Below, one piece after another: positions 1-6,029 of a stretch of 64,000 nt of DNA. The notes beneath the pieces were generated by a model that was given only the letters and a program-made list of their open reading frames with translations, had not been told where the DNA came from and did no database searches. The position numbers were made by a program, and so were the translations under genes. Position 1 is the stretch's first letter. Every line of letters begins with the position of its first letter. Origin of the DNA: Saccharospirillum mangrovi (lineage in GTDB: Bacteria > Pseudomonadota > Gammaproteobacteria > Pseudomonadales > Natronospirillaceae); assembly GCF_003367315.1 (NCBI RefSeq), contig NZ_CP031415.1:2912001-2976000 (forward strand). Reading direction: 5' to 3'.

Positions 1-1
1 G

Positions 2-619
2 CTGAGCACGCTCTTTGCGCTGCAAGAAAGCCAGGGCATTGCCGGTGGCGCGCTGCCCCGGTTCGATTCAGACCGTATGGTCGGGCTGTTCGTGTGCACC
101 ATGGCGCTGTTACTGCTGCCCAAACTGTTGGGTCTGCTGGGTGGTCTACTGAGCAAAGCGCGGCGCGGCGGGATTGGTCGACTGAGGTTTTTCGTCAGCG
201 CTCTGCTGGAACTGCTGTTCTCGGTACTGCACGCCCCCATTTTCATGCTGGTGCACAGCCGCCACCTCTGGGAAATCGCCCGCGGGCAAGACTCAGGCTG
301 GTCCGCCCAACGGCGGCAGGGGCGTGGGGTGATCTGGCGGCCATTAATTGCCAGGCATGGCGTGCAGACCATTCTCGGCATGCTGGTGCTCGGACTGCTG
401 CTGTGGCAATCGTCTTCACTGTTGTATTGGATGCTGCCCACTGTCATCGGGCTGATATTGGCCGTACCGCTTTGCGCCCTGACGGGCAGCAAAACAGCCG
501 GCCAATGGCTGGCAAAGTGGGGCTTGCTGGGTATCCCCGAAGAGGCAGCCCCACCTGAGATCATGCAACGCCGACAGGCGTTTCTAGACACTTATTCGGT
601 GACTATCAATTCTCGATAA
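2..619 (+). CDS. opgH: Glucan biosynthesis glucosyltransferase H, C-terminal part
   Basis: Partial gene: the frame is open from base 2 and the start lies outside the window. The visible ~205 residues match the C-terminal membrane part of the inner-membrane glucosyltransferase OpgH/MdoH, which polymerises UDP-glucose into osmoregulated periplasmic glucans. At least four hydrophobic segments can be seen: one just after the first internal Met (TMALLLLPKLLGLL), one around FFVSALLELLFSVLHAP, and two near the end (TILGMLVLGLLLW and LLYWMLPTVIGLILAVP). The family-typical MLVHS segment follows the second. The catalytic GT2 domain is not in the window, so the call rests only on the C-terminal signature. 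It converges on the cytochrome b561 gene with a 44-bp gap that shows no clear terminator. Confidence 0.85.
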   Translation: MSTLFALQESQGIAGGALPRFDSDRMVGLFVCTMALLLLPKLLGLLGGLLSKARRGGIGRLRFFVSALLELLFSVLHAPIFMLVHSRHLWEIARGQDSGWSAQRRQGRGVIWRPLIARHGVQTILGMLVLGLLLWQSSSLLYWMLPTVIGLILAVPLCALTGSKTAGQWLAKWGLLGIPEEAAPPEIMQRRQAFLDTYSVTINSR

Positions 620-663
620 AGCAACGCTCGAGAAGTAATGCCCGATAAAGAACCAGACGGCTG

Positions 664-1203
664 TTACAGCATCCGCCGGAACAAGCCGTCTTTATCGATC
701 AGGTGTTTCAACGCCGCCCCAATATGGCCGACGATCAACACACCCAAGGTAATTGCAAAGGCACCGTGAATCGCAAACAAACGATTCGCCAAAGCTTCGT
801 CCACAGGCACAAACGGCATGGCCGGCAGGTAATAACCCGCCACAGTAACCAGTGCCGGATACGCCGTAACACCCGCCCAGCCAAGCAAGGGCGTCAACAC
901 CAGCATGACATAGAGCAAGTGATGCAAACTGTGAGCGGCCAATTGCAGGTGACGCGGCAACGTATCCGGATACGCCGGCCCCTTCAGCCAAACCTTCATC
1001 ACCACCCGCACAACCATCAGCAACAGAACCGTAAAGCCGATCAACTTGTGCCAGTTGTACAAGGTGTTAGTCAGCGCCCCCCAAATTCCATGCTCGGCAC
1101 GTTCGGCCATCGTTATGCCAATGGGTATTAATGCGAAAATCATCAGCGCCATAAGCCAGTGCAACAATCGCCAGGCAAGCGGGTATTTTTGAATTTGGGT
1201 CAT
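664..1203 (-). CDS. Cytochrome b561 family protein
   Basis: A 179-residue integral membrane protein of the bacterial CybB/cytochrome b561 type, which carries two b-type haems and passes electrons between quinol and acceptors in the cytoplasmic membrane. Four transmembrane segments are visible (around LLHWLMALMIFALIPIG, LIGFTVLLLMVVRVVM, LLYVMLVLTPLLGW and FAITLGVLIVGHIGAAL). Candidate haem-ligand His residues lie in LLHW near the N-terminus, NWHKL, HSLHH and the final GHIGA helix. Length is normal for the family. The ATG at 1203 faces the A+T-rich island, so this gene and the RT block are transcribed divergently. The exact physiological partner cannot be told from sequence. Confidence 0.85.
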   Translation of the reverse strand: MTQIQKYPLAWRLLHWLMALMIFALIPIGITMAERAEHGIWGALTNTLYNWHKLIGFTVLLLMVVRVVMKVWLKGPAYPDTLPRHLQLAAHSLHHLLYVMLVLTPLLGWAGVTAYPALVTVAGYYLPAMPFVPVDEALANRLFAIHGAFAITLGVLIVGHIGAALKHLIDKDGLFRRML

Positions 1204-1420
1204 TGGTTCTTTTCCTTAGCACGGTTTTAAAAGAGGGGATTCCCTACCTGGAGCGCATCATAGAGATTATTTTTGTGGGGGGCTATCTTAAGGGGTTAGG
1301 GGTATTAGTTATGGGTTGGTCTATACCGAATTACTCACAACCACTTGTTGCGAGTTTATTAATAATAAAAAAGGCACCACAGTACTAGCGAAGAAGGCAA
1401 TAGGTGGATTATTCATTCGC
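1204..1420. other. A+T-rich spacer, left edge of the RT island
   Basis: No gene is supported here. Base composition falls sharply from the GC-rich flank to runs such as a TTATTAATAATAAAA-like stretch near 1356-1372, which could supply a promoter for the downstream RNA/RT unit (inference). I looked for a copy of the tRNA-Ile2 3' end that would mark the other side of an integrated element and did not find one. Confidence 0.5.
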
Positions 1421-1612
1421 AGAGAAAGCCTAGCTTTTCGGGCTTTTCATATCGTGAAAGACAAGCTGTCTTCGTTTGGTGAGGAAATGAAACGATTGCT
1501 GGGCATACTGTCTGTTGAACATACGGCGGTCATACAGACGCGGTTTCAAGAGTGGTCGCTTTCGCCAGCGGGAGGAGTGCCTCGGAGTACTGGCAATAAC
1601 TGTACGGCGACC
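1421..1612 (+). ncRNA. Candidate structured RNA upstream of drt3a
   Basis: About 190 bases directly in front of the first RT gene can fold into consecutive hairpins: AAAGCC/GGCTTT (1425-1430 with 1441-1446); AAGACA/TGTCTT (1458-1463 with 1467-1472, 3-base loop); CGTTT/AAACG (1473-1477 with 1490-1494); GTCTGT/ACAGAC (1510-1515 with 1534-1539). A nested domain follows: GGTCGC/GCGACC (1554-1559 with 1607-1612) encloses GCCAG/CTGGC (1564-1568 with 1590-1594), which encloses GAGG/CCTC (1572-1575 with 1580-1583). It is more GC-rich than the RT genes and no protein is supported across it. Several DRT types carry a structured RNA next to the RT gene (family knowledge). It could instead be a long structured 5' leader. 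The pairings were found by eye, without an energy calculation. Confidence 0.45.
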
Positions 1613-1664
1613 TAGTATAAGAGCTACACTAAAATCACATTTCATAAAGAAATGGGTAAACCTG

Positions 1665-2864
1665 ATGTTAGATCAAACCATTTCAAAGAGCTCTCTACGT
1701 AGCCACTGTTCTGCTGCGGACATATATAATTTCAAATTAGGGTGGAGCCTAGATGAACAGCTAGATTCATTAGAAGGCATCGCAAACAATATCAATAGCA
1801 ACGAATTCAAGTTTTCAAATTTCAAGTCGTTCTCAAGAAACGGCAAGGTAGTTTATAAGCCAGTAAAAGCTGAAGATTACTTTGCAGTAAAAATTGCAAA
1901 TCACCACTTAAAAAAAATATTTTCAGTAAAGCAAAGCGACCGACAAACACTCGTTAAACAACTAAAAATCCTTCTCCAGGAAAACACCCCTTTTAAACTG
2001 ATAAAAATAGACATTAAATCATTCTATGAAACCATTCCGGTAGAGAAATTACTTAAAGCGTGCTGGGACGACCCAATTTTATCTTATAAAACAAAAGAAA
2101 TTATCGAACTTCTTTTCAATACCGAACAATTCAAAAAAGCAAACGGACTTCCAAGAGGACTTTCGATCAGTTCAACATTATCAGAATACTACCTAAAAGA
2201 TCTAGACAAGTTTATCAGAGAGCTCAGCGGAGTGTATTACTCGGCCAGGTATGTTGATGATATAATAGTACTCTGCACTCCATCTGAGATGGATCACAAG
2301 GAAAAAATAATTGAGTTCATAAAAGGTATTGAACTAAAAATAAACGAGTTCAAAACAAAACAGCTGAATAACAAAGTCGGCATTGAACCTTTTATAGTGG
2401 AGTTCTTAGGGTATCAATTCAAGAATGAAGGGCGAAATGTAAATGTAACTATCGCAGAAAAAAAGATCAAAAAAATAAAAACACGAATCACGCTGGCATT
2501 TATTTCATTCACCAAATCAAAAAACTATAATCTATTAGAGAAAAGGATTAAATTTCTCACCGGGAACTTCAAATTAGATAGCAGATCAAAAGTAAGCGGG
2601 GATTCACTAAAAGGCGGCATCTTCTATAATTTTTCAGAAATCCCAGAAAACTGCGAATCCCTAATTGAACTTGATGACTACCTTAAGCGTATCACTCTCT
2701 CAAAAAAAGGCGCATTGGGGGAGAAAATAAACTCGTTATTAAATAATCCCATTCGAAGAAAATTGTTAAGACACTCTTTTCAGAAGGGCTTTAAAAACAG
2801 AGTCTGTCACAATTTCAACTATAAAGAAGTCGCAGAAATAAAGGCGTGCTGGATAAATGAGTAA
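1665..2864 (+). CDS. drt3a: Defence reverse transcriptase, Drt3a-like (UG3 type)
   Basis: A 399-residue reverse transcriptase. Motif A is KIDIKSFYETI (catalytic Asp about residue 116), motif B is GLPRGLSISSTLSE (161-174), motif C is YVDD (196-199) and a motif E-like FLGYQF lies at 247-252, so the polymerase core looks intact. About 145 residues follow with no recognised domain. Known family: anti-phage DRT type 3 systems consist of two different RTs in one operon (unknown groups UG3 and UG8) plus a non-coding RNA, which is the arrangement seen here. The ATG at 1665 is preferred to the ATG at 1515: the longer start would put 50 basic residues over the structured upstream region. Its 3' end overlaps drt3b by 8 bases, so translation is probably coupled. 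Very A+T-rich codon use, unlike the flanks, suggests horizontal transfer. The two-RT layout and motifs support the DRT3 call; no database comparison was possible. Confidence 0.72.
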   Translation: MLDQTISKSSLRSHCSAADIYNFKLGWSLDEQLDSLEGIANNINSNEFKFSNFKSFSRNGKVVYKPVKAEDYFAVKIANHHLKKIFSVKQSDRQTLVKQLKILLQENTPFKLIKIDIKSFYETIPVEKLLKACWDDPILSYKTKEIIELLFNTEQFKKANGLPRGLSISSTLSEYYLKDLDKFIRELSGVYYSARYVDDIIVLCTPSEMDHKEKIIEFIKGIELKINEFKTKQLNNKVGIEPFIVEFLGYQFKNEGRNVNVTIAEKKIKKIKTRITLAFISFTKSKNYNLLEKRIKFLTGNFKLDSRSKVSGDSLKGGIFYNFSEIPENCESLIELDDYLKRITLSKKGALGEKINSLLNNPIRRKLLRHSFQKGFKNRVCHNFNYKEVAEIKACWINE

Positions 2865-4845
2865 AATAAAAAAAGTAAGGCGCAGCGATACAAATAGGAT
2901 TCTTTTAACGGAAACGCTCCCCTACGAAGTTCCAATATTATTTTCAAATGATAATTTTTATTTATTAGTAAAAAATGGAAAATTGAACAAGCAACATAGC
3001 TGCTTTAGCTCCATTGTAAAATCCAAACATGAAACTCAACCATATAATTATAAAATCAAAAAAAACATAGACTCTAGCAGGACGATCAGTATTCCTCACC
3101 CTTCAATTCAATACCAATTTATTGATTTTTATGAGTCCTATGATTCTATAATCACCTCACTATGCAGCAGAAGTGCTGCATCACTAAGAGCGCCGACAAA
3201 AGTAGCATCCCATTTTTCCGAAAAAAACTCGACACTTAAGTACAAAAAAATCCTAAGAGATGACCTTGTAGAAACTAAAGAACACGCACAAAGCAAAGAA
3301 AGCCAACACGCTTCTTCGTATTTCCAGTACAGCGACTTTCCATTACTGTACATGTTTTATGAGTCATATCAGTTTCAACGCCTGGAACGACAATACCCAT
3401 ACTTTTTAAAATTCGATATTTTTAAATGCTTCCAAAGCATCTACACACACTCATTAACATGGGCAGTTAAAGAAAAAAAATTCGCCAAAGCTCATCGCTC
3501 TGCAATAACAAGCACTTCATTCGAGGGTAAGTTTGATCGCCTCATGCAAATGGGTAATCACGGTGAAACAAATGGGATTATTGTAGGGCCAGAGTTTTCT
3601 AGAATATTTTCTGAAATCATACTCCAAAGAGTGGATGAAAACGGGAAAAAGCAATTAAAAAAATCGGGCATTAAAAGCTTTAAAATTCGGCGGTATGTTG
3701 ACGATTATTTTGTTTTCTGTCACTCAGAGACCGATGCTTACAAAATTATGGAGGCCTATCGAGAAGAATTAGAGAAATTCAACCTACATATAAATGAAGC
3801 AAAGATTGACCTGATAAAGAGGCCATTTATAACGAACGAATCAATAGCAAAGCTGGAAGCAAAGCTACTTGCGATAGAGCTATTTGAAAACTACATAATT
3901 TCACCGTCAAAAAGCGACGAATTAAATGCAATCGATAGTTTAGTCAAAGAAAACAAAAAACTTATCAAACTTGATCTCAGCTATATATCAAAGTACAAAG
4001 CAATCGCCAAATCTAACAGCGTCACCTATGAATCTATTACGAATATATTTTTGTCTGTCCTTAGAAACAACCTTGTAGATTTAAACGAGAAATTAGCAAG
4101 TGACAAAGCGAACGCTGATGACAAAAAAATCTTCACATACATAAAATCATTAGTGACAATAGCATTCTATTGCTTTTCGATGGACATGAGATATCGACCA
4201 AGTTATCTAGTTTGCCAAATATCAATCGTCATTATGTCTATAGCAGAAAAAATGCCAGAAAATTTTAATGAAGGAATAAAGAAGACATTATCCGATGAAA
4301 TTTTGCTATCACTAAGAAATTCTCAGTTCAATAACAAAACAATTCCGCAAGAGTTGTTGAACTTATTAATTCTTCATAAAGAACTTGGCAGAAAATACAA
4401 ATTCAAAGATGAGGTTTTGTACACTCTGATCCCTAGCCTAGTTGAAGGTAGCCCTGGCGACATAGACTACTTCACTGCTTTTACGACGATACACTACATT
4501 GAGGAAGACAAATCGACGATAAAAAGCACAATCGAATCAAAAATAATAGATAGGTTTAATAAAGAAACAAAACCTCTAGACAATACAGAGCTGTTTTTGT
4601 TTTTCGTAGATAGCTTTTCATGCCCATACTTATCAGGGTCGATGAAATCTACTCTAATGGATCAAATGAAAATAAAGCACATGTCACGTGACATAACTTC
4701 CGAGGAAAAACCAATCATTGCGGCTCAAATCAGACGTTTCTTAGAAAAGAAGCATTGGTTCTTTAGCTGGAATAATGAAAAACAAGTGTTCTTCAATCTT
4801 ACAAAGAAGGAAATGCGAGCACCTGCGTTGATCAAAAGCTACTAA
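2857..4845 (+). CDS. drt3b: Defence reverse transcriptase, Drt3b-like (UG8 type)
   Basis: A 662-residue second reverse transcriptase, overlapping drt3a by 8 bases. Motif A is FDIFKCFQSIYTHSL (Asp at 187). Motif B is a divergent NGIIVGPEFSRIFSEI (239-254), without the PQG-like core of retroviral or retron RTs. Motif C is YVDD (280-283), followed by a motif D-like HINEAK at 311-316. The ~330 residues after the core are mostly predicted helix with no recognised domain, as in Abi-type RTs. In DRT3 the larger partner is the UG8 enzyme; recent work, as I recall it, reports that Drt3a copies an ACACAC element of the RNA while Drt3b makes the complementary strand without a nucleic-acid template. I could not identify the residues responsible for that in this protein. 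A+T-rich codon use matches drt3a. Confidence 0.7.
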   Translation: MSKIKKVRRSDTNRILLTETLPYEVPILFSNDNFYLLVKNGKLNKQHSCFSSIVKSKHETQPYNYKIKKNIDSSRTISIPHPSIQYQFIDFYESYDSIITSLCSRSAASLRAPTKVASHFSEKNSTLKYKKILRDDLVETKEHAQSKESQHASSYFQYSDFPLLYMFYESYQFQRLERQYPYFLKFDIFKCFQSIYTHSLTWAVKEKKFAKAHRSAITSTSFEGKFDRLMQMGNHGETNGIIVGPEFSRIFSEIILQRVDENGKKQLKKSGIKSFKIRRYVDDYFVFCHSETDAYKIMEAYREELEKFNLHINEAKIDLIKRPFITNESIAKLEAKLLAIELFENYIISPSKSDELNAIDSLVKENKKLIKLDLSYISKYKAIAKSNSVTYESITNIFLSVLRNNLVDLNEKLASDKANADDKKIFTYIKSLVTIAFYCFSMDMRYRPSYLVCQISIVIMSIAEKMPENFNEGIKKTLSDEILLSLRNSQFNNKTIPQELLNLLILHKELGRKYKFKDEVLYTLIPSLVEGSPGDIDYFTAFTTIHYIEEDKSTIKSTIESKIIDRFNKETKPLDNTELFLFFVDSFSCPYLSGSMKSTLMDQMKIKHMSRDITSEEKPIIAAQIRRFLEKKHWFFSWNNEKQVFFNLTKKEMRAPALIKSY

Positions 4846-4850
4846 TAAAC

Positions 4851-5100
4851 TACTGTGCATATGCTGTGCTGCGTCTGCCAGCATCTCATGGCTGAACTAG
4901 CGCCTTGTGATGCACTGAAACACTAACCTAGATAATAGGTAAGAATCCCTTTGAGTTCTTTAGTAATTAGACTAGCCCACCGGGTTACTCTGATTCCTGC
5001 AGGTACCTTTAGAACGACAAGGTTACACACGAAGCAGCACAGCACTAATACTCATAATTGGCAATGCAAAGACAGCATTTCCAGCTCAACCGAGCTCATC
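4851..5100 (+). ncRNA. Candidate DRT3 RNA with ACACAC element
   Basis: The 355 bases between drt3b and the tRNA hold no supported protein. A long-range helix of 11 contiguous pairs joins 4862-4872 to 5034-5044, extended by 4874-4875 with 5031-5032 after one mismatch. Just inside its 3' strand lies ACACAC (5025-5030), and just before that a hairpin ACCTT/AAGGT (5005-5009 with 5019-5023), so the ACACAC would be a short single-stranded stretch between two helices. Further hairpins inside the domain: ACCTA/TAGGT (4926-4930 with 4936-4940) and AGCCC/GGGTT (4974-4978 with 4982-4986). Beyond it: AATGC/GCATT (5063-5067 with 5075-5079) and AGCTC/GAGCT (5083-5087 with 5092-5096). This is what a template region in an RT-bound RNA would look like. 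Ends are guesses and transcription is unproven. A competing local stem 4861-4866/4879-4884 exists. Confidence 0.5.
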
Positions 5101-5200
5101 AAGCTTGTAAACATTCCAATCCTTCAGTAGCACATTGGTAGCACAGTACACTTAGAGAATCTCAGCCAAAATTTAAGACCTCTCTAGAATGGGCCTTTCA

Positions 5201-5277
5201 TGGTGGGCCCAGCTGGACTTGAACCAGCGACCAATCGATTATGAGTCGACTGCTCTAACCAACTGAGCTATGGGCCC
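5201..5277 (-). tRNA. ileX: tRNA-Ile2 (CAU anticodon)
   Basis: The minus strand folds into a full cloverleaf with CCA encoded (5201-5203). The acceptor stem is GGGCCCA with TGGGCCC. The anticodon arm GTCGA-CTCATAA-TCGAT exposes CAT. The T arm GCTGG-TTCAAGT-CCAGC is followed by a discriminator A. The CAT anticodon fits initiator Met, elongator Met or Ile2. The GACTCATAATCG anticodon region followed by TTGGTCGCTGG and TTCAAGTCC closely resembles E. coli tRNA-Ile2, whose C34 is changed to lysidine by TilS to read AUA; it differs from elongator tRNA-Met. The 3' end abuts the A+T-rich RT island, the usual side for tRNA-targeted integration. Confidence 0.93.
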
Positions 5278-5376
5278 TTTGAGGTCAGCCAGCGAACGCT
5301 GGTCTGAATTTGAAGGGCGGCATTATAACGTGGCGGGTTGGTAAGTCTAGGTTTGGGGATGGCGGTTTGGGGAGTT

Positions 5377-5404
5377 CCCGGCTCCGCGCTTTGCGCGGGC
5401 CGGG
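5377..5404. repeat. Extragenic palindrome (REP-like hairpin)
   Basis: CCCGGC (5377-5382) pairs with GCCGGG (5399-5404), and the stem continues with CC/GG and GCGC/GCGC around a TTT loop, broken only by one bulged T. It ends in GGGATGAC, a common ending of proteobacterial extragenic palindromes. It sits in the short gap between the tRNA and the osmC gene. There is no T-run, so it is not a standard terminator for either neighbour. Confidence 0.45.
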
Positions 5405-5452
5405 ATGACGGCGACCCTTGTGGGGCTAGGCCCTGCTTCTTGGGCCCTGCAC

Positions 5453-5854
5453 TCAACGCGTGTGAGTGGTCACTCGCACGTTCAAACCCTGTTTTAACGT
5501 ATTCGAGGCGATGCAGCCGCGTTCGGCGATGGTGACCAGCTTTTCCAGGTCGTCGATACCGGCGGGGCCGGTGACAGCCATGTCGATGGTGTTGAATACC
5601 GGCGGGGTGCCGTCCAGGTGACCGGTGATGGCGACGTCGATGTCACCCAGGTCGATGTCGCGCGCGGCTGCGGCGGCTACGAGGTTCGACATAAAGCAGC
5701 CACCCAGTGCGGCCAGCAGGGTTTCGCCACCCATAGGGCCTTGGTCTTCGCCGCCTTTTTCGGCCGGGCGGTCCATCACTACGGTGTGGTTGCGGATGTG
5801 AGCTTCGCTGGCGGTGTTGCCTTTGCGGTTCAGGCTGATCTGAATTTCGGCCAT
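5453..5854 (-). CDS. OsmC family peroxiredoxin-like protein
   Basis: A 133-residue OsmC/Ohr-fold protein. The two conserved Cys of the family are present: one in LGGCFMSNLV on the central helix and one in ERGCIASNTLKQG. In OsmC/Ohr proteins these form the thiol-dependent active site that reduces organic hydroperoxides. The N-terminal strand pattern (MAEIQISLNRKGN) and length are normal for the short OsmC branch, which differs from OsmC proper and Ohr. The ATG at 5854 is well placed. The next gene upstream on the same strand carries an OsmC domain too, so two OsmC modules sit side by side. The real substrate is unknown. Confidence 0.88.
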   Translation of the reverse strand: MAEIQISLNRKGNTASEAHIRNHTVVMDRPAEKGGEDQGPMGGETLLAALGGCFMSNLVAAAAARDIDLGDIDVAITGHLDGTPPVFNTIDMAVTGPAGIDDLEKLVTIAERGCIASNTLKQGLNVRVTTHTR

Positions 5855-6029
5855 GGTGTGTCTCCGTTTGTTGTCATTGAGTTTTCGGCTGACGTCTGAC
5901 TGAAACGACCGATAAAAGTTCCAACGTTCAGATATTCCAAGCCGATCTTTCTGGATGCACTTCGGTCGTTAGGCATGGCGTCAGCATACCCCAGCCAGCC
6001 AACTGGCGTCCGCCCGATTTTGCCGGTCT

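Noticed and set aside
1204-1300. Left attachment site as a copy of the tRNA-Ile2 3' end
   Set aside because: No stretch resembling the tRNA end was seen; only short chance matches such as GGTCGCT at 1554-1560.
1515-1664. N-terminal extension of Drt3a starting at ATG 1515
   Set aside because: It lies in the structured upstream region, has no ribosome-binding site and adds an Arg-rich stretch unlike an RT N-terminus; ATG 1665 gives a normal length.
1421-2864. Retron (msr-msd plus RT)
   Set aside because: No a1/a2 inverted repeat flanking the hairpins was found, the motif pattern is not retron-like, and two RTs in tandem fit DRT3 better.
5201-5277. Elongator or initiator tRNA-Met
   Set aside because: The CAT anticodon alone is ambiguous; the anticodon stem and T-arm sequences resemble tRNA-Ile2, and the acceptor lacks initiator features.
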